DNA of 64,000 nucleotides from Kaistia dalseonensis (GTDB taxonomy: Bacteria > Pseudomonadota > Alphaproteobacteria > Rhizobiales > Kaistiaceae). A program made the translations under genes and the position numbers. The stretch spans positions 682,001 through 746,000 of the forward strand of contig NZ_JAUSVO010000001.1 of assembly GCF_030814715.1 (NCBI RefSeq), written 5' to 3'. This document shows, one piece after another, positions 46,143 to 55,507 of this stretch. The notes under the pieces are model-generated. The model made no database searches. It saw only the letters and a list, made by a program, of their open reading frames with translations, and was not told the DNA's origin. Position 1 is the first letter of the stretch. Each line of letters begins with the position of its first letter.

Positions 46143-47203
46143 TGGAGAATTTCGTCTTCCCGGGTCTGACGACGCGCGTCGTTTTCGGTTCGGGAACGAT
46201 GGCGCGCGCGGAAGAGGAAGTCCGGCGGCTCGGCCATGACAAGGTCCTGGTGCTCTCTACGCCGCATCAGAAGGCGGATGCCGAGAAGCTGGCGACGAGC
46301 CTGGGTAGCCTGTCCGCCGGGATCTTTGCCGGCGCGGTCATGCATACGCCGGTCAATGTGACCGAAGAGGCGGTCGAGGCGTTCCGAGCCAGTGGTGCGA
46401 GCGCGGTCGTCAGCCTCGGCGGCGGCTCGACCACGGGGCTCGGCAAGGCGATTGCGCTGCGGACGGGCGCCGATCAGGTCGTGATCCCCACGACCTATGC
46501 CGGCTCGGAAATGACCGACATTCTCGGCGAGACGGCGGGGGGCGAGAAGACCACGCGCCGTTCGCCGGATATTCGTCCCGAGACCGTCATCTATGACGTC
46601 GACCTGACGCTGAGCCTGCCGGTCGGGCTCACCGTGACCTCGGCAATGAACGCGATCGCCCACGCGATGGAGGCGTTCTACGCGCCAGACCGCAATCCGG
46701 TGATCGTGCTGATGTGCAGGGATGCGCTTGCCGCCTTTCGCGACGGCATCCCGAAGCTGATCGAGGATCCGCACGACCGGACGGCGCGGGCCGAGGCGCT
46801 TTATGCGGCGTGGTGCTGCTCGACGGCGCTCGGCTATGTCCAGATGGCGCTGCATCACAAGCTCGCCCATGTCTTTGGCGGTTCGCTCGACACGCCCCAT
46901 GCCGAGACCCACGCGATCCTGCTGCCCTATACGACTGCCTTCAACGAAGCGGCGGTGCCAGAACTGCTTGCTCCGATTGCCGATGCGTTCGGCGGCGGAT
47001 CGGCCGGCGGCGGAATTTGGGATTTCGCGAGAAGCGTCGGCTCGCCGCTGAGCCTCAAGGCGATTGGTATCGAGGAAGCCGATCTCGACCGGGCCACGGC
47101 GATCGCCGTCAGGAATGCCTACGCCAATCCGAGGCCAATAGACCCGGGATCGATCCGCGAACTTCTCCAGGCGGCGTGGGAGGGACGCCGTCCGGGGGGC
47201 TGA
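46139..47203 (+). CDS. Maleylacetate reductase
   Basis: 354 aa iron-type alcohol dehydrogenase family protein. Motifs typical of maleylacetate reductase are the N-terminal FVFPGLTTRVVFGSGT, the NAD(H)-binding GGGSTTGLGKAIAL, IPTTYAGSEMTDILGETAGG and HHKLAHVFGGSLDTPHAETHAILLP split near residue 250. It reduces maleylacetate, the product of hydroxyquinol cleavage, to 3-oxoadipate with NADH. ATG overlaps the previous gene's stop. With the dioxygenase at 43615 or 53664 it completes the lower hydroxyquinol pathway; beta-ketoadipate thiolase steps are not in the window. Confidence 0.95.
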   Translation: MMENFVFPGLTTRVVFGSGTMARAEEEVRRLGHDKVLVLSTPHQKADAEKLATSLGSLSAGIFAGAVMHTPVNVTEEAVEAFRASGASAVVSLGGGSTTGLGKAIALRTGADQVVIPTTYAGSEMTDILGETAGGEKTTRRSPDIRPETVIYDVDLTLSLPVGLTVTSAMNAIAHAMEAFYAPDRNPVIVLMCRDALAAFRDGIPKLIEDPHDRTARAEALYAAWCCSTALGYVQMALHHKLAHVFGGSLDTPHAETHAILLPYTTAFNEAAVPELLAPIADAFGGGSAGGGIWDFARSVGSPLSLKAIGIEEADLDRATAIAVRNAYANPRPIDPGSIRELLQAAWEGRRPGG

Positions 47204-47229
47204 GAATAAACAAGAGGGAGGAGGAAGAC

Positions 47230-48501
47230 ATGATTACAAGACGCAGCTTACTGAAGGCTTCGGCGGCGACGGGACTGACCCTCGCCACGTCTGGCCTTGC
47301 CATGCCGGCCATCGCGCAGGGCGCCAAGATCCGCCTCGGCTATGTCTCGCCACAGACGGGGCCGCTCGCCGGCTTCGCCGAGAGCGACGCCTACAACATC
47401 AAGGCGTTCCTGGCTTCCGAGGCCGGCAAGAACTTCGAAGTCATCGTCAAGGACAGCCAGTCCAATCCGAACCGCGCGGCCGAGGTGGCGAAGAGCCTGA
47501 TCGTCGATGACGAGATCAACCTGATGCTCGTCGGCTCGACGCCGGAAAACACCAATCCGGTCGCCACCACCTGCGAGGCGGAAGGCGTGCCCGTCATCTC
47601 GACCATGGCGCCCTGGCAGCCCTGGTTCATCGGCCAGCAGGGCAATCCCGGCGATCCCGCGTCCTGGAAGCCGTTCGAGTTCGCCTATCACTATTTCTGG
47701 GGTCTCGAAGACATCATCGCCGTCTATACCGGCATGTGGAAACAGCTCGACACCAACGGCAAGGTCGGCGGGCTGTTCCCGAACGATGCCGACGGCAATG
47801 CCTGGGGCGATCCGAAGAATGGCCTGAAGCCCGGCCTTGATGCGGCGGGCTTCAGCCTGACCGATCCCGGCCGCTACCAGAACCTGTCGGATGATTTCAC
47901 CGCCCAGGTGAACGCGTTCAAGGCCGCCAATGTCGAGATCGTGACCGGCGTGGTGATCCCGCCCGATTTCACGACCTTCTGGAACCAGGCCCGTCAGCAG
48001 GGCTTCAAGCCGAAGGCCGTGACGGTCGCCAAGGCGATCCTGTTCCCGCAATCGGTCGAGACGCTGGGCGATGCCGGCAACAACCTCTCCTCCGAAGTCT
48101 GGTGGTCGGCGTCCCATCCGTTCAAGTCGACCCTGACAGGCCAGTCCTCGGCCGAGCTTGCGGCCGACTATACCGCCAAGTCCGGGCGCCCGTGGACCCA
48201 GCCGATCGGCTTCGTCCATTCGCTGTTCGAAGTGGCGGCGAATGTCATGGGCCGCGTCTCCGACCCGACCAAGGCCGAGGCGATCGCGGAGGCGATTGCC
48301 GCCACCGACATGACGACGGTCGTCGGCAAGGTGGCGTGGAACGGTGCCGGCGTGCCGCCCTTCGCGGCCAAGAACGTCTGCAAGACGCCGCTCGTCGGCG
48401 GGCAGTGGCGGAAGAAGGATAGCGGCTTCGATCTCGTCATCGTCGAGAACGCCAGCGCGCCCGAGATTCCGGCCGCCGGCAAGATGGAAGCCCTGGTCTG
48501 A
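47230..48501 (+). CDS. Branched-chain-amino-acid-type ABC substrate-binding protein (Liv system 1)
   Basis: 423 aa periplasmic binding protein (type-1 fold, LivK/Peripla_BP_6). Tat signal ITRRSLLKASAATGLTLATS; then IRLGYVSPQTGPLAGFAESDAY. ATG at 47230 has a strong AGGGAGGAGG ribosome site. Paralogue at 55508. The frequent WGxx...FWG aromatic-rich patches (AYHYFWGLEDI) fit binding of aromatic acids rather than leucine, as for other Liv-type importers in aromatic gene clusters (inference). A 12-bp hairpin follows its stop. Confidence 0.93.
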   Translation: MITRRSLLKASAATGLTLATSGLAMPAIAQGAKIRLGYVSPQTGPLAGFAESDAYNIKAFLASEAGKNFEVIVKDSQSNPNRAAEVAKSLIVDDEINLMLVGSTPENTNPVATTCEAEGVPVISTMAPWQPWFIGQQGNPGDPASWKPFEFAYHYFWGLEDIIAVYTGMWKQLDTNGKVGGLFPNDADGNAWGDPKNGLKPGLDAAGFSLTDPGRYQNLSDDFTAQVNAFKAANVEIVTGVVIPPDFTTFWNQARQQGFKPKAVTVAKAILFPQSVETLGDAGNNLSSEVWWSASHPFKSTLTGQSSAELAADYTAKSGRPWTQPIGFVHSLFEVAANVMGRVSDPTKAEAIAEAIAATDMTTVVGKVAWNGAGVPPFAAKNVCKTPLVGGQWRKKDSGFDLVIVENASAPEIPAAGKMEALV

Positions 48502-48508
48502 TGCCTGC

Positions 48509-48535
48509 CGAGGGCGGCGACATTCGCCGCCCTCG
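48509..48535 (+). terminator. Intercistronic hairpin after the first Liv-type binding protein
   Basis: A perfect 12-bp stem (CGAGGGCGGCGA and TCGCCGCCCTCG, CAT loop) begins 8 bases after the stop and is followed by TTCC. It is likely to attenuate downstream expression and stabilise binding-protein mRNA, a common device in binding-protein operons. Confidence 0.6.
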
Positions 48536-48561
48536 TTCCGCGCGACCCGAGGATGAAAGCA

Positions 48562-49278
48562 ATGATACTCAGGCTGGACAATGTCTCGAAATCGTACGGG
48601 GCGCTGAAGGTTACGGATAACGTGACCGTCGCGGTGCCGCGTGGCGAAGCTCTGGGCATTATCGGCCCGAACGGGGCGGGGAAGTCGACGCTCTTCAACC
48701 TCATCACCGGCAATGTGCTGCCGAATGAGGGCCGCATCGAATTCCTCGGCCGCGACGTAACCCGCGCTCCCGCGATGGAACGCGTGCGCATGGGTGTCGG
48801 GCGCTCGTTCCAGATCCCTCAGCCCTTCGAGGGGCTGACGGTGTTCGAGAACCTGCTGACGGCCGCCGCTTTCGGCCGTGGCGGTCGCGAGGCCGACATG
48901 GTCGATGCTTGCGCACACATCCTCGACGAAACCGAATTGCTGAAGAAGGCCAATGTCGTGGCGGGAACGCTGAGCCTGCTCGATCGCAAGCGGCTGGAGC
49001 TCGCCCGCGCATTGGCGACCGGCCCTGAACTCCTGCTGCTGGACGAGATTGCCGGTGGGCTCACCGAAGGCGAATGCAAGGCACTGGTCGCGACGATCCG
49101 GGCGATCCATGCACGGAGCACCACGATCATCTGGATCGAGCATGTCCTGCACGCGCTGAACTCCGTGGTCGAGCGGCTGCTGGTGCTGGATTTCGGCCGC
49201 GTGATCGGCATCGGCGCGCCGGACGAGATCATGGCGTCCCGCGAAGTCCGCGAAATCTATCTGGGGCTCGAAGTCTGA
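48562..49278 (+). CDS. Branched-chain-type ABC transporter ATP-binding protein (LivG-like, system 1)
   Basis: 238 aa ATPase: ILRLDNVSKSYGALKVTDNV, Walker A (GPNGAGKSTLFNLI), LivG-type signature region GTLSLLDRKRLELARAL, Walker B (LLLLDEIAGGLTEGE). I use the ATG at 48562, nine bases after GAGG; the ATG at 48553 abuts that GAGG and is less likely. Ends overlapping the next gene (TGATG). Confidence 0.93.
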   Translation: MILRLDNVSKSYGALKVTDNVTVAVPRGEALGIIGPNGAGKSTLFNLITGNVLPNEGRIEFLGRDVTRAPAMERVRMGVGRSFQIPQPFEGLTVFENLLTAAAFGRGGREADMVDACAHILDETELLKKANVVAGTLSLLDRKRLELARALATGPELLLLDEIAGGLTEGECKALVATIRAIHARSTTIIWIEHVLHALNSVVERLLVLDFGRVIGIGAPDEIMASREVREIYLGLEV

Positions 49279-49982
49279 TGCTGCTCGAGACGCGCGCCCT
49301 TACCGCGAGCTATGGCCAGTTCCGGGCGCTGTTCGGCGTGGATATCACCGTGGCTGCGGGCGAATGCGTCGCCATCATCGGCGCCAATGGCGCCGGAAAA
49401 TCCACGCTGATGCGCTCGATCACGGGCGTGATCCGCAACGAGCCCGGCATGGTGCTGCACCGGGGCGAGCCGATCGGTGCGCTCAGTTCGGCCGAGGTGA
49501 TGAAGCGCGGCATCGCCATGGTGCCCGAGGGTCGCAAGCTCTTCCCCTCGCTCACGGTTGAGGAAAACCTGCTGATCGGCGGGCAGATGCGCAAGGTGCC
49601 GGGGCCGTGGAACCTCGACGCCGTCTATGAACTGTTTCCGATCCTGCGCGAGCGGCGCAACAATTCCGGCACGGCGCTTTCGGGCGGACAGCAGCAGATG
49701 GTGGCCATCGGCCGCGCGCTGATGTCGAACCCCGAGCTGTTGCTTTGCGACGAGATCAGCCTCGGCCTCGCGCCGGTGGTCATCCGCGACATCTATGCGG
49801 CACTGCCCAAGGTTCGCGCCGGCGGTGCCGCGATCGTCGTGGTCGAGCAGGATATCGGCAAGGCGCTCGCCGTCGCCGACCGGGTCTACTGCATGATGGA
49901 AGGCCGCGTGACGCTTACTGCGAAGGCGGCCGACGTGTCGCGCCAGCAGATCCATGCGGCCTATTTCGGGGAGGCCGCATGA
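49278..49982 (+). CDS. Branched-chain-type ABC transporter ATP-binding protein (LivF-like, system 1)
   Basis: 234 aa ATPase: Walker A (GANGAGKSTLMRSI), signature (LSGGQQQMVAIGRAL), Walker B (LLLCDEISLGLAP), H-loop region VVVEQDIGKAL. Its ATG shares the A of the preceding TGA, and its stop shares bases with the permease start. Partner of the LivG-like subunit. Confidence 0.94.
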   Translation: MLLETRALTASYGQFRALFGVDITVAAGECVAIIGANGAGKSTLMRSITGVIRNEPGMVLHRGEPIGALSSAEVMKRGIAMVPEGRKLFPSLTVEENLLIGGQMRKVPGPWNLDAVYELFPILRERRNNSGTALSGGQQQMVAIGRALMSNPELLLCDEISLGLAPVVIRDIYAALPKVRAGGAAIVVVEQDIGKALAVADRVYCMMEGRVTLTAKAADVSRQQIHAAYFGEAA

Positions 49983-50842
49983 TGTGGCTCGACACCCTCG
50001 TGCAGGGCATTCTGCTGGGCGGCCTCTATGCGCTGTTCGCGGCCGGCCTCAGCCTCGTCTTCGGCATCATGCGGCTGGTCAACCTCGCCCATGGCGACCT
50101 GATCGTCTTCGCCGCTTATCTTGTGCTGATAGGCGTCACGCTGTTCGGCCTCTCGCCCTGGCTCGCCGCCCTTCTCGCCATGCCGGTGATGTTCGCGTTC
50201 GGCTGGCTTTTGCAGACCGCCGTGCTCAACCGCGTGCTCGGCAAGGACATCCTGCCGCCGCTCCTCGTCACGTTCGGCCTCTCGGTCGTGCTGCAGAACG
50301 GGCTGCTCGAAGGCTTCTCGGCCGATAGCCGCCGCATTCCGGCGGGCAGCCTGGAGGGCGCATCGCTCGATCTCGGCCTCGTCACGGTGGGCGTGATGCC
50401 GCTCCTGACCTTCGCCTCCGCGATCGCCGCGATCGTCGCGCTGAACGCCCTTTTCTATCACACGGCGCTCGGCAGGGCGTTCCGCGCCACCTCGGACGAT
50501 GTCGTCACGGCTGGGCTTATGGGGATCGAGCCGAAGCGGATTTTCGCCATCGCCACCGGCATCGCCATGGTCGTGGTGACGCTGGCCGCGCTCTATCTGG
50601 GCATGCGCGCCAATTTCGATCCCTCGATCGGGCCGGCACGGCTGATCTACGCCTTCGAGGCGGTGATCATCGGCGGCCTCGGCAGCCTGTGGGGGACGCT
50701 CGCCGGCGGCGTGATCATTGGTGTGGCGCAGACGTTCGGCGCCGCAGTGAACCCAGAATGGCAGATTCTGGCCGGCCATATCGCCTTCCTGGCGGTGATG
50801 CTGCTCAAGCCGCGCGGCCTTTTCCCGCGCGCCGTGGATTGA
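49979..50842 (+). CDS. Branched-chain-type ABC transporter permease (LivH-like, system 1)
   Basis: 287 aa inner-membrane permease, about eight helices. Family motifs: WLDTLVQGILLGGLYALFA, MRLVNLAHGDLIVFAAYL, LIYAFEAVIIGGLGSLWGTL. Start is ATG at 49979 overlapping the previous TGA. Works with the LivM-like subunit. Confidence 0.94.
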   Translation: MMWLDTLVQGILLGGLYALFAAGLSLVFGIMRLVNLAHGDLIVFAAYLVLIGVTLFGLSPWLAALLAMPVMFAFGWLLQTAVLNRVLGKDILPPLLVTFGLSVVLQNGLLEGFSADSRRIPAGSLEGASLDLGLVTVGVMPLLTFASAIAAIVALNALFYHTALGRAFRATSDDVVTAGLMGIEPKRIFAIATGIAMVVVTLAALYLGMRANFDPSIGPARLIYAFEAVIIGGLGSLWGTLAGGVIIGVAQTFGAAVNPEWQILAGHIAFLAVMLLKPRGLFPRAVD

Positions 50843-50849
50843 GGGCGGC

Positions 50850-51899
50850 ATGTACAAGCTCACCACCCGAACCCGCGCCGGCACAGCGACCGCCATCGCC
50901 GTGCTCGTCCTGATCCTGGCCGGATTGGCCTTGCCTGCGGTCGCCTCTCGCGGCGCGATCCAGGATCTGTTCTTCATCCTGACCATGCTGACGCTGGCGC
51001 AGCTCTGGAACCTCTTGGCGGGTTATGGCGGCCTCGTCTCGGTCGGGCAGCAGGCCTTTGTCGGCATCGGTGCCTATGCGATGTTCGCGGGCGTCATCCT
51101 GCTCGGCTGGAATCCGGTCTGGGCGATCCTGCTCGGCGGCCTCGCCGCGCTGGTGCTCGCCATTCCGACGGCCTTCTTCGCCTTCCGCTTGCAGGGCGCC
51201 TATTTCGCCATCGGCACCTGGGTCATCGCCGAGGTGACACGCTTGCTGATCGCCCAGTGGAAGACGCTCGGCGGCGGCACCGGCACCTCGCTGCCGCGCG
51301 AGGCGACGAGCAATATCCTTGGCACCGACCTGATCCGCGCGCTGTTCGGCGTGCGCGAGGCGGCGGCGCGCGACATCCTCGCCTATTGGCTGGCGCTGCT
51401 GCTGGTCGTGGTGGTGACGGGCGGGATCTACTGGCTGCAGCGCAGCCGCCTCGGGCTCGCCCTTGCGGCCGTCCGCGACAATGTCGAGGCGGCGCGATCG
51501 GTCGGCGTCGATGCCGGGCGGCTCAAATGGGCGGTCTTCCTGATCGCCGCGGTCGCCACGGGCCTGACCGGCGCGCTGATCTTCCTGCAGACGGCCCGCA
51601 TCTCGCCGGATGCCGCCTTCGCGGTCACCGACTGGACGGCCTACGTCATCTTCATCGTCGTCATTGGCGGCATCGGCACCATCGAGGGGCCGATCGTCGG
51701 CGTGATCGTCTTCTTCGTGCTGCGTTCGGCGCTGGCCGATTACGGCAGCTGGTACCTGATGACACTCGGCCTGATCGCCATCGCCGTGATGCTGTTCGCG
51801 CCGAAAGGGTTGTGGGGGCTGATCTCGGCCCGCAGCGGCCTGCACCTGTTTCCGGTCCGCCGCAGGCTGGCCGGTCCTAAGATCGAGGGAGGAAACTGA
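50850..51899 (+). CDS. Branched-chain-type ABC transporter permease (LivM-like, system 1)
   Basis: 349 aa inner-membrane permease: LAQLWNLLAGYGGLVSVGQQAF is the LivM hallmark; also QGAYFAIGTWVIAEV and GGIGTIEGPIVGVI. About nine helices. Its TGA overlaps the ATG of the TfdB-like hydroxylase gene, linking uptake directly to the hydroxylation step. Confidence 0.94.
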   Translation: MYKLTTRTRAGTATAIAVLVLILAGLALPAVASRGAIQDLFFILTMLTLAQLWNLLAGYGGLVSVGQQAFVGIGAYAMFAGVILLGWNPVWAILLGGLAALVLAIPTAFFAFRLQGAYFAIGTWVIAEVTRLLIAQWKTLGGGTGTSLPREATSNILGTDLIRALFGVREAAARDILAYWLALLLVVVVTGGIYWLQRSRLGLALAAVRDNVEAARSVGVDAGRLKWAVFLIAAVATGLTGALIFLQTARISPDAAFAVTDWTAYVIFIVVIGGIGTIEGPIVGVIVFFVLRSALADYGSWYLMTLGLIAIAVMLFAPKGLWGLISARSGLHLFPVRRRLAGPKIEGGN

Positions 51900-53653
51900 T
51901 GGCTGATATCGAAACCGACGTCCTGGTCGTGGGAACGGGCCCTGCCGGCTCGGCCACGGCAGCGCTTCTGTCCAGCGCGGGCGTGGCCAACATGGTCGTT
52001 AACCGCTACCGCTGGCTCGCGAATACGCCGCGCGCCCACATTACGAACCAGCGCGCCATGGAAGTGCTGCGCGATCTCGGTCCCGACGTCGAGGCCGAAG
52101 CCGTCATGCATGCGTCGCCCCAGGAACTGATGGGCGAGAACGTGTTCTGCGAAAGCCTCGCCGGCGAGGAGATCGGCCGCATGAAGAGCTGGGGCACGCA
52201 CCCGCTCTCCAAGGCCGAGCACCTCCTGTCGTCGCCGACCTTCATGAACGATCTGCCGCAGACCTTCATGGAGCCGATCCTGTTCAAGACGGCCTGCTCG
52301 CGCGGCACGCAGGCCCGCATGAGCACGGAATATCTGAGCCACGTCCAGGACGAGGATGGCGTCACTACGACGCTGCGCGACCGCCTCTCGGGCGGCACGT
52401 TCACGGTGCGCTCGAAGTTCCTCGTCGGCGCCGATGGCGGCAACTCGCTGGTGGCCGAACAGCTCGGCCTGCCCTTCGAAGGCAAGATGGGCGTCGGCGG
52501 GTCGATGAACATCCTGTTCCGCGCTGACCTTTCGAAGTATGTCGCTCATCGGCCGAGCGTCCTCTACTGGGTCATGCAGCCCGGCGCCGATGTCGGCGGC
52601 ATCGGCATGGGCCTCGTGCGCATGGTGCGGCCGTGGAACGAATGGCTGATCGTCTGGGGCTATGACATCAACCAGCCGCCGCCGGATGTGACGCCGGAGC
52701 TTGCGACGGAGGTCGCGCGCCAGCTGGTCGGCGATCCCGCGCTCGAGATCGAACTGCTCGGTGCCAACACCTGGACGGTGAACAACTGCTTCGCCACCAA
52801 CATGCAGAAGGGGCGGGTGTTCATCATGGGCGATGCCGCACATCGGCACCCCCCGTCGAACGGTCTCGGCTCGAACACGTCGATCCAGGACGGCTTCAAC
52901 CTCGCTTGGAAGCTCGCCAAGGTGGTCAAGGGCCAGGCCGGCATCGGTCTGCTCGACAGCTACACTGTGGAGCGTGCCCCGATCGCGCGCCAGATCGTGA
53001 CGCGCGCCAACCAGTCCATCGCCGAGTTCGGTCCGATCTTCGAGGCGCTCGGCATGGATGGCGGCGTCGATCACGAGAAGATCCAGAAGAACATGGAAGC
53101 GCGCTGCGACGCGACACCTGCCGCCGAGGCGCAGCGCGAGGCGCTCCGCAAGGCGATGGCCTTCAAGAAATACGAGTTCGACGCGCATGGTGTCGAGATG
53201 AACCAGCGCTACCGGTCCGATGCGGTGGTGACGGACGGGCAGGAGGAGCCGGCCTTCGAGAAGGATCGTGAGCTGCATTACGCGCCCACGACCTGGCCCG
53301 GCGCACGGCTGCCGCATGTCTGGGTGTTCGAACGCTCGGGCAACAAGGTCTCGACGCTTGATCTGTGCGGCCGTGGCGAGTTCACGCTGCTGACCGGGAT
53401 TGGCGGCGAGGCGTGGGTGAAGGCGGCCGAGACGGTCGGCGCGGAACTCGGCCTGCCGATCCGCACCCATGTCATCGGACCGCGTCGCCCGATCGAGGAC
53501 CACACCGGCGACTGGGCCCGCGCCAGCGAGATCCGCGACGCCGGCTGCCTGATCGTCCGTCCGGATCATCACGTCGCCTGGCGCTCCGAGACGCTGGCGG
53601 CCGATCCGGTGGCCGAGCTGCGCCGCGTCCTCAAATCCATTCTCGCGCGCTGA
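51899..53653 (+). CDS. TfdB-like FAD-dependent phenol hydroxylase
   Basis: 584 aa class-A flavoprotein monooxygenase. N-terminal FAD motif VLVVGTGPAGSATAALL, TPRAHITNQRAMEVLRDLG, LVGADGGNSLVAEQLGLP (DG motif), FIMGDAAHRHPPSNGLGSNT (GD motif) and the C-terminal thioredoxin-like domain (about 470-584). These blocks match 2,4-dichlorophenol 6-monooxygenase TfdB closely. It would hydroxylate a phenolic ring ortho to OH with NAD(P)H and O2; with the hydroxyquinol dioxygenase right behind it, resorcinol or a substituted resorcinol to hydroxyquinol is the most economical assignment (inference). Full length, no signal peptide. Confidence 0.92.
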   Translation: MADIETDVLVVGTGPAGSATAALLSSAGVANMVVNRYRWLANTPRAHITNQRAMEVLRDLGPDVEAEAVMHASPQELMGENVFCESLAGEEIGRMKSWGTHPLSKAEHLLSSPTFMNDLPQTFMEPILFKTACSRGTQARMSTEYLSHVQDEDGVTTTLRDRLSGGTFTVRSKFLVGADGGNSLVAEQLGLPFEGKMGVGGSMNILFRADLSKYVAHRPSVLYWVMQPGADVGGIGMGLVRMVRPWNEWLIVWGYDINQPPPDVTPELATEVARQLVGDPALEIELLGANTWTVNNCFATNMQKGRVFIMGDAAHRHPPSNGLGSNTSIQDGFNLAWKLAKVVKGQAGIGLLDSYTVERAPIARQIVTRANQSIAEFGPIFEALGMDGGVDHEKIQKNMEARCDATPAAEAQREALRKAMAFKKYEFDAHGVEMNQRYRSDAVVTDGQEEPAFEKDRELHYAPTTWPGARLPHVWVFERSGNKVSTLDLCGRGEFTLLTGIGGEAWVKAAETVGAELGLPIRTHVIGPRRPIEDHTGDWARASEIRDAGCLIVRPDHHVAWRSETLAADPVAELRRVLKSILAR

Positions 53654-53663
53654 GGAGGACCCC

Positions 53664-54551
53664 ATGATCGCCGAACACGAATATGGCTATTTCACCGAGG
53701 CGAACTCGGCCGAAGTCGTCGTGGCGCGCAACAGGAATGCGAAGGACGAGCGGCTGAAGCAGGTGATGGAGGTCATCACCCGCAAACTGCACGAGGCGGT
53801 GAAGGAGATCGAGCCGACCCAGGAGGAGTGGTTCGCCGCGATCATGTTCCTGACCGAGACGGGCCAGATCTGCAATGAATGGCGGCAGGAATACATCCTG
53901 CTGTCGGATGTGCTCGGCGTCTCGATGCTGGTCGACGCCATCAACAACCGGAAGCCCTCCGGCGCCTCGGAATCGACGGTGCTTGGGCCGTTCCATGTCG
54001 CCGACGCGCCCGAACTGCCGATGGGCTCGAACATCTGCCTCGACCAGAAGGGCGAGCCGATGTTCGTCCATGGCCGCATCCTCGACACCGAGGGTCGTCC
54101 GATCGAGGGCGCCAAGATCGATGTCTGGCAGGCCAATGACGAGGGCTTCTACGACGTGCAGCAGAAGGGCATCCAGCCCGATTTCAACCTGCGCGGCGTG
54201 TTCCGCACCGGCGCGGACGGGCGCTACTGGTTCCGTGGTGTGAAGCCGAAATACTACCCGATCCCCGATGACGGCCCGGTCGGCAAGCTGCTCGGCGCGC
54301 TCGGACGCCATCCGAACCGGCCGGCACACTTGCACTACATCGTCGAGGCCCCGGGCTTCGACGCGCTCACGACGCACATCTTCGATCCCGGCGATCCGTA
54401 CATCGATTCCGATGCCGTTTTCGGCGTGAAGAAGAGCCTGCTGGCCGAGTTCCGCAAGGTCGACGATCCGGAGGCGGCGGCGAAGGTCGACGTCCCCGCG
54501 CCGTTCTATGACGTGGAATTCGATTTCGTGCTGTCGCGCAAGAAGACGTAG
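53664..54551 (+). CDS. Intradiol ring-cleavage dioxygenase, hydroxyquinol 1,2-dioxygenase-like (copy 2)
   Basis: 295 aa Fe3+ dioxygenase. Iron ligands: Y163 (ANDEGFYDVQQ), Y198 (KYYPIPDDGPVG), H222 and H224 (RPAHLHYIV). GAKIDVWQANDEGFYDVQ and FNLRGVFRT are characteristic of the hydroxyquinol branch, and this copy is closer to the consensus than the 43615 one. It starts 10 bases after the TfdB-like gene with GAGGAGG. Product maleylacetate feeds the reductase at 46139. Confidence 0.94.
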   Translation: MIAEHEYGYFTEANSAEVVVARNRNAKDERLKQVMEVITRKLHEAVKEIEPTQEEWFAAIMFLTETGQICNEWRQEYILLSDVLGVSMLVDAINNRKPSGASESTVLGPFHVADAPELPMGSNICLDQKGEPMFVHGRILDTEGRPIEGAKIDVWQANDEGFYDVQQKGIQPDFNLRGVFRTGADGRYWFRGVKPKYYPIPDDGPVGKLLGALGRHPNRPAHLHYIVEAPGFDALTTHIFDPGDPYIDSDAVFGVKKSLLAEFRKVDDPEAAAKVDVPAPFYDVEFDFVLSRKKT

Positions 54552-54616
54552 CCCGCGTCGCGGGCGCCGGGGAGGGCGCCCACGACGGGAGAACGATGCG
54601 AAAATGGGAGGACTGA
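54552..54616 (+). promoter_or_regulatory. Intercistronic spacer with two short hairpins and a ribosome binding site
   Basis: GCCCGCG/CGCGGGC (54552-54566) and GGGCGCC/GGGCGCCC (54563-54582) can form small stems; GGGAGGA at about 54605-54611 is the ribosome binding site of the SDR gene. A processing or attenuation site is possible. Confidence 0.35.
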
Positions 54617-55435
54617 ATGGCCGCGCTTGAGAAGATGTTCGATGTCCGGGGCAAGTCGGTGATCGTTACCGGCGGCGCCAGCGGCATCGGCAGGGCCTAT
54701 GCCGAGATCATGGCGGAGAATGGCGCGAAGGTCTGCATCTTCGATATTGATCGGGATGGCCTGGCGCGGGTCGTCGCGGAGATGACGGCGCAGGGCTGGG
54801 ACGTCTGGGGCCAGGCGGTGGATGTCAGTGACCGCCCCGCCATGGCCGCGGCGTTCGATGCCGTTGCGGCACGGAACGGCCGCATCGACACGGTCTTCGC
54901 CAATGCAGGCATCGATCCGGGCCCCGGCTTCAACACGGTGACGGGCGAGCGCAATCCGGACGGGGCGATCGAGAATATTCCCGACGAGCAATGGGACCGG
55001 GGCATCGAGCTCAATCTGACGTCGGTCTACACGACGGTGAAGAACGCCGTTCGCCACATGAAGCCGAATGGCGGCGGCGAGATCATCGTCACCTCGTCAA
55101 TCGCCTCGATGATCAATGAGAGCATAGTCGGCACGTCCTACATGCCGGCCAAGGCCGCGGTGAACCATTTCGTCCGCCACATGGCGATGGAGCTCGGCGC
55201 CTATGGCATTCGCGTCAATGCCATCCTTCCCGGGCCATTCATCACCAACATCGCCGGCGGCAGGCTGCGCAACAAGGCCGACCGCGCTGCCTTCGAAAGC
55301 CAGTCGCTGATCGGACGCATCGGTGATGTCGAGGACATCAAGGGCCTGGCGCTGCTGCTCGCCTCGCCGGCCGGTTCCTTTTTCACCGGCTCGCTGATCG
55401 TGATCGACGGCGGCTCGCTGACCCGCATGACCTGA
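54617..55435 (+). CDS. Short-chain dehydrogenase/reductase
   Basis: 272 aa classical SDR. NAD(P)-binding TGGASGIGRAYAEI, structural FANAGIDPG, catalytic Ser in IVTSSIASM and Y-x3-K in TSYMPAKAAVNHFVRHMA, C-terminal GSLIVIDGGS. After D42 (IFDIDRDGL) an acidic residue follows the second beta strand, favouring NAD(H). Its position between dioxygenase and second Liv importer suggests oxidation of an alcohol substituent of the aromatic substrate or a fission product; the substrate is not known. Confidence 0.92.
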   Translation: MAALEKMFDVRGKSVIVTGGASGIGRAYAEIMAENGAKVCIFDIDRDGLARVVAEMTAQGWDVWGQAVDVSDRPAMAAAFDAVAARNGRIDTVFANAGIDPGPGFNTVTGERNPDGAIENIPDEQWDRGIELNLTSVYTTVKNAVRHMKPNGGGEIIVTSSIASMINESIVGTSYMPAKAAVNHFVRHMAMELGAYGIRVNAILPGPFITNIAGGRLRNKADRAAFESQSLIGRIGDVEDIKGLALLLASPAGSFFTGSLIVIDGGSLTRMT

Positions 55436-55507
55436 TCGAAGCCAGCGGCCTGCCAGGGAGGGCGGGCCGCCCAACAAAAGCAAACCATCCAGAAGGAGGA
55501 GTCTCGG

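Noticed and set aside
51740-53665. 641-codon open frame antisense to the TfdB-like hydroxylase
   Set aside because: No domain motifs; exact antisense of a gene with intact FAD motifs.
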